Positions 1 to 9,087 of a stretch of 64,000 bases of DNA are shown here, one piece after another. The stretch spans positions 62,001 to 126,000 of the forward strand of contig NZ_MCAS01000045.1 in NCBI RefSeq assembly GCF_003610895.1. The letters are read 5' to 3'. The notes under the pieces are model-generated. The model saw nothing but the letters and a program-made list of their open reading frames with translations, was not told the DNA's origin and did not search any database. The first letter of the stretch is position 1; each line of letters opens with the position of its first letter. The position numbers were made by a program, and so were the translations under genes. Source of the stretch: Paraburkholderia fungorum. Its GTDB lineage: Bacteria > Pseudomonadota > Gammaproteobacteria > Burkholderiales > Burkholderiaceae.

Positions 1-73
1 TACGCTGTCGACCGCGCCGGATGGAATGCATTTGCACCTCGGTCCAGGCGGTCTATCGTGCACTTGAACGATT

Positions 74-91
74 TCAATGGAGCACGCCATG
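74..91 (+). promoter_or_regulatory. translation-initiation cassette of the hemerythrin-like gene
   Basis: The bases TCAATGGAGCACGCCATG contain a GGAG Shine-Dalgarno core (79-82) six bases before the ATG at 89. The identical 18 bases precede the DUF6566-like gene at 5374-5391. The shared block decides the start in both genes: the upstream in-frame ATG (77) lies inside the ribosome-binding site itself. Confidence 0.6.
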
Positions 92-628
92 GCCGACCCA
101 CTTGCCGAATGGCACACCGAGCACATTAATTTCGTCCGGCTATTCGACATTCTGGAAGAACAGGTAGCTGAGCTCTGCCGGGGCGAGAGTCCAAATTACG
201 CTCTCATGGCCGATATCCTTTACCACATGCGGAATTTTTCCGATCGTGTTCATCATCCGCGGGAAGATGTTGCGTACGCGCGGCTTGCAGAAAGGGATCC
301 CGGCACTCAAATTGTGGTGGATCGCCTTCTGCAGGAGCATCGCGTGATCGCCACGGCCGGCGATGAACTCTTGGTTCGAATCAGTGAAGCCGCGGGAGAT
401 GTTGTAATCCCGCGCGCGGCTCTGGAGGCGGCAACGGCGACGTATCTTGTATATTATCGTCACCACCTTTCCACTGAGGAGCGAGGCGTGATGCCTCGTG
501 CTGCGCAGGTGCTGACAGAACAGGACTGGGCTGCAGTCGATGCGACCGTATACCCGCTAGCCCGGATCCGCTTTTCGGAGACAATGTACTGGAGCGCTTC
601 GAGGCGCTTCGCAGGCAGATCGCTCTAG
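89..628 (+). CDS. hemerythrin-domain protein with frameshifted C-terminus
   Basis: This is a cytoplasmic HHE/hemerythrin-like four-helix protein, a family that binds a di-iron centre and responds to oxygen, NO or iron. Metal-ligand type motifs are visible: an early helix with WHTEH, the HHPREDVAY segment, the HRVIATAGDELL helix and the final HHLSTEE. The start at 89 is chosen because GGAG lies six bases upstream. The normal C-terminal end of such proteins (DPLFGDNVLERFEALRRQIA) is encoded in another frame from about 565, ending at the stop at 673-675. The last 20 or so residues of the annotated frame are therefore out of frame. All visible metal-ligand motifs lie before the shift, so the domain may still fold. 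Confidence 0.75.
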   Translation: MADPLAEWHTEHINFVRLFDILEEQVAELCRGESPNYALMADILYHMRNFSDRVHHPREDVAYARLAERDPGTQIVVDRLLQEHRVIATAGDELLVRISEAAGDVVIPRAALEAATATYLVYYRHHLSTEERGVMPRAAQVLTEQDWAAVDATVYPLARIRFSETMYWSASRRFAGRSL

Positions 629-675
629 ACGTGCAGGTGTCAAAGGACTTGGGTCAACCACCGGGCACTCATTGA

Positions 676-1096
676 TTGACGCCGGCTAAGGGTGCTGTTC
701 GCGCGCGTCAGCGATGCAACGGCATCCGGCTCACCTGTCCGTGGAAAAATGTCCTCGCGCAGGCCGTCGACTTACTTGTAAGAGATTGCCAGGTGCGCTG
801 TCAGGGCGTAACGATGCTCGAATGTCCGCAAACGGGTTTGGGTGAACGCCCCGAGCTGGCCGCGAGGTGCCGCACCTTCCTGCTCGTACTCGAACCGAAC
901 GGCTGGCCACGCAGCGACACGTGTCGCACGGGCGGGGGCATGGTAACGGGGCGGCGCCGTCAGCGTGCTCTAAACGGCATTAAACCCGCGTAACCGAGCC
1001 ATGAAAAAAAGGGGTATCGTGAAGAAGTAATTGAACGCCAGGCTCATCCGCGCTGTGCCTGCACATGTAGCGTCTCCGTAGTCAGGCGGTCTTGCC
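676..1096. other. no convincing gene
   Basis: The open frames here start at TTG or other weak codons and have no family resemblance. I see no RNA gene, strong hairpin or repeat. The stretch separates the frameshifted hemerythrin-like gene from the STAS-like gene. Confidence 0.5.
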
Positions 1097-1453
1097 ATGA
1101 TCTTGTATGACACCGAGCCCGATTCCCCTGTCATCGAAATTTTCGTCGAAGGCAAAATCACCGACCACGATCTGGGCGAAGCCATTGAGCGCATGCGTGG
1201 TGATCTCGGACTGAACGGCAAGACTCGCGTGCTCGAACGCATCGAGCATTTCGCCGGCATCGAGCCGAAGGCGCTGTGGACCGATATAACGCTCGGTGTT
1301 TCAGAGACCCGCAAGGTCACGCGCGCCGGCGTGGTGGCCGATGCGGGCTGGATCCGTGCCTCGATGCATCTGGCGCGGTTCTTTGCGAAGGCCGAGGCCA
1401 AGGCGTTCCACGTCAACGAGCTGGACCAAGCGGGCATCTGGATCAAAACCTGA
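1097..1453 (+). CDS. SpoIIAA/STAS-like small protein
   Basis: The 118-residue product has the alternating strand/helix pattern of SpoIIAA-like (STAS/SEC14-type, DUF3478-like) proteins. It begins with a hydrophobic strand, VIEIFVEGKITDHDL, and ends with a region rich in FAKAEAKAFHVNELDQAGIWI, typical of this group. It has no signal peptide and no membrane segment, so it should be cytosolic. Family members are thought to bind small or lipidic ligands or partner proteins, but no precise role can be given. The gene stands alone between two gene-poor stretches. Confidence 0.7.
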   Translation: MILYDTEPDSPVIEIFVEGKITDHDLGEAIERMRGDLGLNGKTRVLERIEHFAGIEPKALWTDITLGVSETRKVTRAGVVADAGWIRASMHLARFFAKAEAKAFHVNELDQAGIWIKT

Positions 1454-1932
1454 GCGCCGCCCGGTGAATTTCGTCGCGATGAGCGCGTGCGAGCCGGGAC
1501 GGAGAGGTGGTCGGGCGAGGCTTTAAGAGGGGGCGTTTTGTGCGCTACAGATTTGCTACAGCAATGGTAGCAATCCATATCTGACAGGCCTTGCGCCTGT
1601 CATTCCCCCCTGAGCCATCGCCGCGCGAGGAAATCCGGCCAAGTGACTTTAGGCGTCCTAGTTCGGCCTTTACAGTCCTTCGGTAGGCCTTTTCGGAAGT
1701 CCGAACCATGATGAATAGCGGTCGTTCATACCCGGATCTGCGCGACTTCAGCGTAACCCGCTCCGTTTCATGTTGTCGGACCTGTTAGCTAGCCGGTTGC
1801 GCCCCGTCGTAAATGATGCCGAGCAAGAAACATATCTGGGTGTGTTGCGCGCTTAAGGCATCCATAAGGTATCCCCGATACCATCTCCGCCACTCCCAGC
1901 AGACGGGCAACGGACGCGAAACGTCAAGTCGA
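1454..1932. other. no convincing gene
   Basis: No frame in this stretch has gene-like composition or a recognisable motif. An open frame runs in from 1813 to the methyltransferase, but its first 40 residues look untranslated and no ribosome-binding site precedes 1813. Confidence 0.5.
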
Positions 1933-2871
1933 ATGTTTAAGCAGGTTGAGAATCGTTCAGTGAATACCGAAAGCTCCGACATTTGGTCAGAATGGCTTTT
2001 AAATCACCGCCACGGCGGTGACGCCGGGCATGAGAAAACTATTCGCGATGATGTCACGCGATACACGGATCGTGTCCTTGATACTGCAGATTTAAGCGAA
2101 GGTATGACGCTCGCGGACATAGGCACCGGAGACGGTCTGGTTGGTTTCCGTGCAATCGAGCGCATTGGCCCATCGCTAAACGTACTACTGACTGATGTGT
2201 CCAAGCCGATGTTGCGTTACGCGGAAATGCTCGCGAATCAGCGGGGCATTCGACAACAATGTCAGTTTTTTAATTGCTCTGCAGATTCGCTCGCCGGAAT
2301 CGACGATGCGGCGGTGGATGCCGTGGCGATGCGCGCGGTCCTAGCCTATGTTGCCGACAAAGTCGCCGCGATGCGAGAGTTTTACCGGATTCTCAAACCC
2401 GGTGGACGCATCTCGATTGCCGAGCCCATTCTCCGCGATGAAGCGTTCGAGGTATGCGCGCTAAGGAAACTGGTCGACGGATTTACCCCCGAGTCTGACG
2501 ATCCATTCTTTCCGCTGATGCTCCGCTGGAGGTCTGCGCAATTCCCAGACACCGAAGAAAAAGCTCGTCAACTTCCCATTACCAACTATGGCGAACGGGA
2601 TCTCATCCGTTTTGCGATGGACGCGGGCTTTACCGAAATCCATCTTGAGCTACATATAGACGTTTTACCCGCCAACGCGCCTTCGTGGGAAGTATTTGTT
2701 AACAACTCGCCTCATCCATTGGCTCCAACACTCAGGAGTATTCTTGAGGACAGGTTCACCCCGGAGGAGCGGCAATTCTTCGTATCGAGGTTGCGACCAT
2801 TGGTCGAGAGTGGCCGACAGTTGTCTGCATCACGAATTGCCTACGTCACCGCGGTAAAGCCGCGTGGGTAG
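1933..2871 (+). CDS. class I SAM-dependent methyltransferase
   Basis: This is a soluble methyltransferase of about 312 residues with a UbiE/COQ5-like Rossmann core. Motif I reads LADIGTGDGLVGF near residues 57-70, followed by an acidic residue after the second strand (LLTDVSKPML). The post-core segment YRILKPGGRISIAEP near residue 150 is typical of the family. The start at 1933 gives a product beginning just before the structured region; an in-frame ATG at 1813 would add an unlikely arginine- and cysteine-rich leader. The substrate cannot be read from the sequence. The C-terminal 150 residues probably form a substrate-specific extension. Confidence 0.8.
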   Translation: MFKQVENRSVNTESSDIWSEWLLNHRHGGDAGHEKTIRDDVTRYTDRVLDTADLSEGMTLADIGTGDGLVGFRAIERIGPSLNVLLTDVSKPMLRYAEMLANQRGIRQQCQFFNCSADSLAGIDDAAVDAVAMRAVLAYVADKVAAMREFYRILKPGGRISIAEPILRDEAFEVCALRKLVDGFTPESDDPFFPLMLRWRSAQFPDTEEKARQLPITNYGERDLIRFAMDAGFTEIHLELHIDVLPANAPSWEVFVNNSPHPLAPTLRSILEDRFTPEERQFFVSRLRPLVESGRQLSASRIAYVTAVKPRG

Positions 2872-3002
2872 TTGGACAAGCGGCCACAAGTCTGCTCCGT
2901 TTCGATGAGGCGTCGCCCGTTTGTGTCGGCAATGATTGCAGCTGGCAAAAATCGAAGAGAGCACGCGAAACAGACGGTTTCGGCGGATATTCTGCGAACT
3001 GA

Positions 3003-3461
3003 CTAACTGAAGATTTCTTCCGCGAATCCGGCGAATCGAGCGTGAAGAATAACCAGGTGACGCCGCGGACAAGTTGCCGAAACCGATACGAGACTATGCC
3101 GAGCGTCAAGAAATGTCACATCGTTGCGGCCGATGGCAGCCACGAAGGCGATCCGCGCGACGCACCTTATTGCGCCCACCATACCTAGAACCAACGCTGC
3201 AGCTGAGAGCCGAAACATGGTTGTCTCGAACAAATGCTCTGGCACCCCGGCCAAAAAAATGGCTGCGAGCGCAACCAACTGAATAGACATCGCCGCCACA
3301 GACGCCGCTATTAGATGCGCACGAAAAGCACGCACGGTCTCTCCCGCATTCAGGCCAGGCATCCACCTTGCCGAATTGAACCTCGATATCATTCTCATTT
3401 CGGTCCGAACCCCCGCACAACTTAACCAAGCCGTTTGGCGTTGATTATCAGAACAAGTCAT
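3003..3461 (-). CDS. possible small membrane protein
   Basis: The frame encodes up to 152 residues with two hydrophobic stretches near the middle (starting AHLIAASVAAMSIQLVAL and RLSAAALVLGMVG) that could be membrane helices. I recognise no family. The ends of the frame look less convincing than the core, and overlapping frames on both strands are open. It may be a real small integral membrane protein or a remnant of one. Confidence 0.3.
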   Translation of the reverse strand: MTCSDNQRQTAWLSCAGVRTEMRMISRFNSARWMPGLNAGETVRAFRAHLIAASVAAMSIQLVALAAIFLAGVPEHLFETTMFRLSAAALVLGMVGAIRCVARIAFVAAIGRNDVTFLDARHSLVSVSATCPRRHLVILHARFAGFAEEIFS

Positions 3462-3832
3462 AATAGTCCCATGACCACTCTACAGAACGTACCTGAGTGA
3501 AACCTGAAGCATTCCAAACGGGCCGCCTCCGATGGAGTATCCACGACAACCTTAGGCGCATGAAAACGGAGTACTGGTTGGTGCCATTGTGTAACGCGCC
3601 CCGAAGGGGGCCGATCAGTGCACTTTGGCCGCAGTCCATGGCCATGGCGTAGTCTCCGGAATCAGCTACGTTCTCGGCACGCAAGAATACTGCTACGCGG
3701 TCACAGGTCATATGTGTGGCACAAGACGTCGGCCTTCAACTTTCGCTTCACGTTGAGTTCAAAAGTATCCTATTCTGCCTGGCCAGGTTGACATCTTCCA
3801 TCCGTTCGACTTGAAGACAACGCTGATAAAAA

Positions 3833-4447
3833 ATGATGCTCGGTCCACGAATGCCCGTGATCGCGCTGCTTTCCGCCGCTGGTCTCACGGTGGCGCCATC
3901 CCTCGCACAAAGTGAGGATGGTGCCCGCATTGCCATGCAGATTTGTTCCGGCTGCCACGGTGTAGGCGGGCGTAGCGAATCGCCGATGTTTCCGAAGCTC
4001 AATGCGCAGACCCCCGAATACATCGAAGCCCAGTTGAAGGGATTCCGAGAGCACGCGCGCGGTGAAAACACCGCTCGCGATTACATGTGGGGCATGGCCG
4101 CCCTGCTGGACGTCGCCGCCGTCAAGTCTCTGGCCGACTATTTCTCGCACCAGCCGGCAACGCGAGGCGCGACTGGAGATGTCGCCTTGACGGCCAAGGG
4201 AAAGGAAATCTTCGGACGCGGCGTGCCGGACAAGGGCGTACCGGCTTGCGCAACATGTCACGGCACGGAGGCCCAGGGAGTCGGCGCGTTCCCACGGCTG
4301 GCCGGGCAACACAAGGAGTATCTATTGCATCAGATCGAGGTTTTCAAAAACGGTACGCGTGGCAATGCGCCTGTGATGAGCGCAGTGGCCCATACCTTGA
4401 ATGACGAACAGGTCAAGGCCGTGGCGGTCTATCTGCAATCCAAATAA
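3833..4447 (+). CDS. di-haem cytochrome c4-like protein
   Basis: The 204-residue protein carries a signal peptide (about residues 1-26, ending in SLAQ) and two haem c motifs, C38-S-G-C41-H42 and C139-A-T-C142-H143. Two similar class I domains in tandem match cytochrome c4, a periplasmic electron carrier to terminal oxidases. Candidate axial methionines lie after each haem motif (WGMAALL and NAPVMSAV). Two ATGs stand in tandem at 3833 and 3836, and no strong Shine-Dalgarno was seen. Downstream, at 4632, is a broken second cytochrome c gene, so the locus may once have held more respiratory genes. Confidence 0.85.
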   Translation: MMLGPRMPVIALLSAAGLTVAPSLAQSEDGARIAMQICSGCHGVGGRSESPMFPKLNAQTPEYIEAQLKGFREHARGENTARDYMWGMAALLDVAAVKSLADYFSHQPATRGATGDVALTAKGKEIFGRGVPDKGVPACATCHGTEAQGVGAFPRLAGQHKEYLLHQIEVFKNGTRGNAPVMSAVAHTLNDEQVKAVAVYLQSK

Positions 4448-4631
4448 GGTATTCCCCGCATGGCGGGTCGGCGGACTCTGAACAATCTATTCCGAAGGGC
4501 AGGTGATCTTGCTCAATGCGACGCTGCCAAGGCACAGCGAGAGTCATTTATGCTTGAATAAATCGCCTTCGCTACCGATTCCTTAAAGGAAGAGTGCGAC
4601 GCGGGGCGGCACTGTAGAGGAAGAATCGATC

Positions 4632-4842
4632 ATGACGTCCGCTCTTACCCGCGACCAAACATCCTGCTGCATGCTTCGCCGCGCCTGGATTGCTGTGCTG
4701 ACGGCCCTCTGCCTGCTCCAGGCCTCTGCCGCCCATGCGTTACCCATATTCGCACGACAGACGGGGCAAAGTTGCGTGGCGTGCCACGCTGGTGGGCAAT
4801 TTCCCGAACTGACACCATACGGGCGCTGGTTCAAGTTAAATG
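4632..4842 (+). pseudogene. truncated cytochrome c-family gene (N-terminal part)
   Basis: The frame begins with a signal peptide (hydrophobic AVLTALCLLQASAAHA) followed by FARQTGQSCVACHAGG and LTPYGRWFKLNA. This is the start of a known family of secreted proteins in which the CxxCH motif is followed by an ELTPYGR-type segment. Family homology stops at about 4838-4843. The frame then runs antisense through a NUDIX gene fragment to 4952. A complete protein would be several times longer. The gene was evidently cut by a recombination event that joined it tail to tail with the NUDIX fragment. Confidence 0.7.
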
Positions 4843-5046
4843 CGTGCCCAGACCACCAAACCGGAACAGATAGGTCAGTGTTGTCGCAACAAGTCCCGTC
4901 TCTTCTTCAAGCTCGCGCCGCGCGGCATCAGCAGGCGTCTCGTCACGCCTGATCCTGCCACCGGGGAGCGCCCACCTGGCGCGCTCCCTTGCGACCAGCA
5001 GTACCCGGCCATCCCGGATACATAGCACCGTTGCCCTGTCTTTCAT
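4831..5046 (-). pseudogene. truncated NUDIX hydrolase (N-terminal part)
   Basis: Read on the minus strand, the frame starts MKDRATVLCIRDGRVLLVAR and contains a complete NUDIX box: GRIRRDETPADAARRELEEE followed by TGL. NUDIX hydrolases cleave nucleoside diphosphates linked to other groups. The frame ends about 71 residues in, at RFGGLGTHLT, where a family member would continue for 50-70 more residues. The last family-like codon (His of GTH) coincides with the join to the cytochrome c fragment near 4840, so the C-terminal half is missing. Confidence 0.7.
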
Positions 5047-5258
5047 GCGAAGTCTGTCCTCTTATGCGAGGCGCCGATTTTATGACGACACGGACGATGA
5101 ATCGATGAAGTTGCGCGATCAAAACCTGGTGCCTTTCCTTGACGCTGGCAGCAAGCGGCGATCCGTGCAGCGCGACTAGCAACGGCATTCCGATGTGCAC
5201 TTCGCACACTATATCGTCACAAAAATGTCACAATTATGCGTTTTCAAGGTGTCGCATG

Positions 5259-5283
5259 GCTATCGAAATAGGGATTTGATAGC
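5259..5283. repeat. imperfect inverted repeat upstream of the DUF6566-like gene
   Basis: GCTATCGAAAT (5259-5269) and ATTTGATAGC (5274-5283) form a dyad with a single-base bulge and a four-base loop. It lies about 100 bp before the start at 5389. It could be an operator; its outer bases resemble half of the large palindrome at 10151-10186. Confidence 0.3.
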
Positions 5284-5388
5284 TATTGCGATCCGCGCGC
5301 GACTGCGAGTGGATTCCGATAGATTGCGCGGCTGAAAACCATGTCAGGCATGCGAGCCTGCAAGTACGGCATGTCAATGGAGCACGCC

Positions 5389-5736
5389 ATGACACAGACA
5401 TACGAATACAACGGCTTTACCCTGCAGGTCGCGGTCGAATCTGATTTCTGCAACTGCCCGACAAAGCTTGCATCGGCCCATCCGGGCTATGTTGCTGTTG
5501 TTCGCATTTTCGAGGCCGGCAGTGCGATGCCCCGATTGTCGCGACTCAGGCTGGGTGAGGCGGGCGGCCAGCCGTTCGATAGCGAGGCCGCCGCCCTGCA
5601 TGGGGGGTACATCGCAGCATGCACGATCGTCGACGATCTTTTTGGCCAGGACTTGGCAGACACCTTCGTCGTGCCATTACGGCCGCCGGCAGTGATGCCA
5701 GGACGCCGGGCATGGTTGTCGTCCAGAGAAACGTGA
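5389..5736 (+). CDS. small conserved protein, DUF6566-like
   Basis: The protein has about 115 residues. It starts MTQTYEYNGFTLQVAVESDF and contains GYVAVVRIFEAG and SEAAALHGGYIAACTIVDDLFG, the pattern I associate with the Burkholderia DUF6566 family of unknown function. The start at 5389 is chosen because the same 18-base initiation block used by the hemerythrin-like gene precedes it. There is no signal peptide. The last 25 residues look less conserved. Function is unknown. Confidence 0.6.
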   Translation: MTQTYEYNGFTLQVAVESDFCNCPTKLASAHPGYVAVVRIFEAGSAMPRLSRLRLGEAGGQPFDSEAAALHGGYIAACTIVDDLFGQDLADTFVVPLRPPAVMPGRRAWLSSRET

Positions 5737-5784
5737 CGATCATCCAGTGCTTCGCCCGATCGTTGAGCCTCCGCTGTCCGGTGC

Positions 5785-6492
5785 TCAATGATTCAGGGCT
5801 TCGCGCTCAAGCCGCTCGCGCGACACATGGCGCACATCCGTGCCCTTGACGACATAGATGGCGAGTTCTGCCAGATTCTTCGCGTGATCCCCGATCCGTT
5901 CGATGGCCGATGCAATGAACAGGTAGTCGAGCGCAGAAGCGATGGTGCGTGGATTCCCGGCCATATACGCTGGCAGTTTGCGCACAAAAGCGCGGTACCG
6001 GTCATCGATCGCCTCGTCCTCGCGCATGATCCCGGCTGCCGCAACCATATCGAGTCGGGCAAATGCGGCGAGCGCGTGATGGAGGATGGATGCCGCCATC
6101 TGGCCGGATGACTGGATCTCGGTGATGTTTATGTCCCTGCCCACACCGTCCATCGCGATTCGCCGCGTGCGCTTCGCGATCTTGCGTGCCTCATCGCCGG
6201 CACGCTCGAGATTGGTAGTGCCTTTCGAGATGGCCATCACTCGACGCAGGTCGGAAGCGGTCGGCTGGCGCCGCGCGATGATGTTGCCGCACTCGGCATC
6301 GATCTCGACTTCCATTGCATTGAGTCGATGCTCCTGATCTACCACCTTCTCCACCAGATCCATGTCGAAGCGGCCAAGCGCATGCATTGCATCGGTCAGT
6401 TGTGATTCGACCAGTCCGCCCATCTCGAAAAATCTCGACGACAGGTGATCAAGGTCAGTGTCGAATCTGCTGGAAATGTGCTTGTCTGACAT
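5785..6492 (-). CDS. phoU: phosphate-signalling regulator PhoU
   Basis: The 235-residue protein is a two-repeat helical PhoU. The first repeat has FFEMGGLVESQLTDAMHAL and the second AIDDRYRAFVRKLPAYM; LERAGDEARKIAKR and IERIGDHAKNLAELAIYV are the paired PhoU signatures (E/DxxxD type) that bind metal. It should act in the cytoplasm, restraining phosphate uptake and PhoR signalling. The start at 6492 is supported by AAGGAG about eight bases upstream on the minus strand. The next two genes, in the opposite direction, are a small basic protein and a Na/Pi cotransporter, so this is an accessory phosphate module without pstSCAB. Confidence 0.9.
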   Translation of the reverse strand: MSDKHISSRFDTDLDHLSSRFFEMGGLVESQLTDAMHALGRFDMDLVEKVVDQEHRLNAMEVEIDAECGNIIARRQPTASDLRRVMAISKGTTNLERAGDEARKIAKRTRRIAMDGVGRDINITEIQSSGQMAASILHHALAAFARLDMVAAAGIMREDEAIDDRYRAFVRKLPAYMAGNPRTIASALDYLFIASAIERIGDHAKNLAELAIYVVKGTDVRHVSRERLEREALNH

Positions 6493-6557
6493 TGAAAACT
6501 CTCCTTGCCAGAAAGAGGATAAACTGTTTGTACGGTTTGTCCAATCTGCGCAAAACC

Positions 6558-6983
6558 ATGAAACCACAGGCCACCAGGAAGAGAAGCGGCAAAGGACGGT
6601 CCATGCGCACGGCAACAGGCGCCATCGAGGTACCTGCGGACAGGGAGTCGGTTAGCACGACGAAGCCTCGACGTTCGTCGACGAATGGGGCGGCCCGGAA
6701 GGTAGCGCCCGTTGAAGCGCCGCCTACGCGCGTCGCCCGGGACCGCAAGGAGGAGGTAAAGCGGGAAAAGGTCGTGCGAGACACCTTCACGATGCCGAGG
6801 GCAGACTACGAAAAGATCGCGGTGCTCAAACAGCGATGTCTCGACGCGGGCGTAGCCGTAAAAAAGAGCGAACTCCTGCGTGCGGCGCTGCTTCTGCTGG
6901 CGTCTGAACCGACGAAAGGGCTGCTCGCGACCATCGCGGCGCTCGAGCTGGTCAAGACCGGCCGGCCACCCAGATCGAAGTAG
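6558..6983 (+). CDS. small basic protein of unknown function
   Basis: The product of about 142 residues is rich in Arg, Lys and Thr in its first half, which looks disordered. It ends with a helical region containing DTFTMPRADYEKIAVL and VKKSELLRAALLLLASEP. The second half resembles a ribbon-helix-helix or small nucleic-acid-binding fold, but I cannot assign a family. It is divergent from phoU and points towards the Na/Pi cotransporter, so a regulatory role in that module is possible. An alternative start lies at 6603. Confidence 0.55.
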   Translation: MKPQATRKRSGKGRSMRTATGAIEVPADRESVSTTKPRRSSTNGAARKVAPVEAPPTRVARDRKEEVKREKVVRDTFTMPRADYEKIAVLKQRCLDAGVAVKKSELLRAALLLLASEPTKGLLATIAALELVKTGRPPRSK

Positions 6984-7174
6984 AAGCCGGGCACGAGGCC
7001 TGAGGGTCGCGCTGTATGGCGGCCAAAGCCGGGGACTTGTGTCAGGAGAGCGGGCTGTCCGGGTTCCGGGGTCCAGCCTGACGTTCGGGCGCCGTGCGAC
7101 CTTGCAGGCAAGGCGCGACACACCCGCACGAAGAGTCACATGACCTCGCCGTCCGGCACGGAGGGCTCTGAATC

Positions 7175-8836
7175 ATGACATTGACGTTCACGCTGATCGA
7201 TCTGGCTGGGTCGGTTGCGCTGCTGCTGTGGGGTACCCACATGGTGCAGACCGGCATCCAGCGCGCGTTTGGTGCCAGCCTCCGCACACTGCTCGGTCGG
7301 GCCCTGCATGGGCGACTGGGCGCCTTCCTGGCCGGCATGGGCGTCACTGCGGTATTGCAGAGCAGTACGGCGACGGGACTCATGACGGCCGGCTTCGCTG
7401 CAGGGGGCCTGGTTGACCTGGTTCCCGCGCTCGCCATCATGCTCGGCGCGAATGTCGGCACGACACTGATCGTGCAGGTGCTGTCGTTCGATGTCGCCGC
7501 GGCCTCACCGGCGCTGATCCTCGTTGGCGTGCTGATGTTCCGCAAGGCGTCGACCACGCGGGCACACGATCTGGGCCGCGTGCTGATTGGCCTGGGCCTG
7601 GTGCTGCTTGCACTGCACCAGCTACTCGGGCTGATGACGGACTACGAGGATGCGCCCAGCCTGCGCATGCTGCTGGGTGCCGCATCCACAGTGCCGGTGG
7701 TCGATGTGCTGCTGGCAGCGGGTCTGACCTGGGCTGCGCATTCGAGCGTAGCGATCGTCCTGCTCATCATGTCGCTGTGTGCGCAGAATGTGGTCCCGCC
7801 CGACGCCGCGTTCGCGCTGGTGCTGGGTGCGAATCTCGGCACTGCAATCAACCCGCTGGTGGAAGGGGCCACCGCAGGCGACCCGACGTCGAAGCGCTTG
7901 CCGGTGGGCAATCTGCTTTCGCGGGCCGTGGGCGTCGTGATGGTCCTCGCCGCGCTCGGGCCACTTGGCCGGCTCATGGTCACGCTTGAACCAGACAACG
8001 CCCGGGTGGTGGCCGATTTTCACACGCTGTTCAACCTGGTGCTGGCCTGCCTGTTCCTGCCGGTGCTGTCTCCTTACGCGCGACTGTTAGGCCGGTTGCT
8101 GCCTCAGCGCGCAAATCCCGCCGACCCGTCGCGGCCGCTGTATCTCGATCCGGCCGCACGCCAGATTCCGATGGTTGCACTTGGCAATGCGGCGCGTGAA
8201 GCCCTGCGGCTGGCCGACGTGCTCGGCGAGATGCTCGCGGGTGCCCGCGCGGCGCTGGTAGAGGGCGACCGGAAACTGATTGCGGAAACCCGCCGGCACG
8301 ATGACGTGCTGGACAGCCTAAATACAGCGATCAAGACGTACCTGACATCGCTCGATTCGGAACAGCTTGCCGACAACGACCATCGGCGGTTGCACGAGAT
8401 CCTGACCTTCGTGATCAACATCGAGCAGGCGGGCGACGTGGTGGATCTGAACCTGCTCCCGCACACTACCAAGCGCGTGAAGCGCGGACTCGCGTTCTCG
8501 AAGGAAGGGGAAGCGGACCTACTGGCCATGATGGACCGGCTGATGGCCAATCTGCGTACAGCTGCGTCGCTGTTCATGACGGAGGATCCACGCACCGCAC
8601 ACATGCTGGCCGACGAAAAGGTGGCTTTCAGGGAAGCGGAGTCTGCTGCAACGGCTTCGCATTTTGAGCGGCTGCGCGCCGGTCGCATCGACAGCGCCCA
8701 GACCAGCGCACTGCACCTCGATCTGCTTCGTGATCTGAAGCTCATCAATTCGCATATTGTGGCCGCAGCCGCGTACCCGGTCCTCGAGCGCACGGGCGCG
8801 CTGCTGCCAAGCCGCATTGCCGCGAACGAGATGTAG
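7175..8836 (+). CDS. Na+/phosphate cotransporter with C-terminal PhoU-like domain
   Basis: The 553-residue inner-membrane protein belongs to the NptA/SLC34-like Na/Pi cotransporter family. The first membrane repeat carries QSSTAT (residues 62-67) and GANVGTT, and the second carries HSSVAIVLL and GANLGTA. These are the inverted-repeat signatures of substrate binding. From about residue 330 the protein becomes soluble and helical (LADVLGEMLAGARAAL, EQAGDVVDLNLLP), matching a PhoU-like tail. A strong GGAGGG precedes the ATG. With the nearby phoU it would give PstSCAB-independent phosphate uptake. Confidence 0.9.
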   Translation: MTLTFTLIDLAGSVALLLWGTHMVQTGIQRAFGASLRTLLGRALHGRLGAFLAGMGVTAVLQSSTATGLMTAGFAAGGLVDLVPALAIMLGANVGTTLIVQVLSFDVAAASPALILVGVLMFRKASTTRAHDLGRVLIGLGLVLLALHQLLGLMTDYEDAPSLRMLLGAASTVPVVDVLLAAGLTWAAHSSVAIVLLIMSLCAQNVVPPDAAFALVLGANLGTAINPLVEGATAGDPTSKRLPVGNLLSRAVGVVMVLAALGPLGRLMVTLEPDNARVVADFHTLFNLVLACLFLPVLSPYARLLGRLLPQRANPADPSRPLYLDPAARQIPMVALGNAAREALRLADVLGEMLAGARAALVEGDRKLIAETRRHDDVLDSLNTAIKTYLTSLDSEQLADNDHRRLHEILTFVINIEQAGDVVDLNLLPHTTKRVKRGLAFSKEGEADLLAMMDRLMANLRTAASLFMTEDPRTAHMLADEKVAFREAESAATASHFERLRAGRIDSAQTSALHLDLLRDLKLINSHIVAAAAYPVLERTGALLPSRIAANEM

Positions 8837-9087
8837 TCGCGAAAAAGAGCGCTGACACCGCGAGGCAAGCCATTTTTCAGCGGAACCCCCCGCACTCATG
8901 GGCGGCTATAGTGCGGGAAGACGTATTGTCGATGACTTGTTCACGTCATAACCCTGTGCCGCGGTGGCCATACCGGGTAGGCTGCTATGGTGTTTCATTT
9001 TTCCCGTTACCCGACGGGAAACGTTCAGAACGCTCGAAGCCGCATGGGTCAGTAACCATCAAGTCAAGTGCGAGCGAGGATGCAGCC

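Noticed and set aside
970..1578. Long minus-strand open frame of about 200 codons
   Set aside because: It runs antisense through the STAS-like gene, is serine- and arginine-rich, and has no motif or ribosome-binding site.
8104..8895. Minus-strand frame opposite the Na/Pi cotransporter
   Set aside because: It is a serine- and arginine-rich shadow of a GC-rich gene with clear coding character on the other strand.
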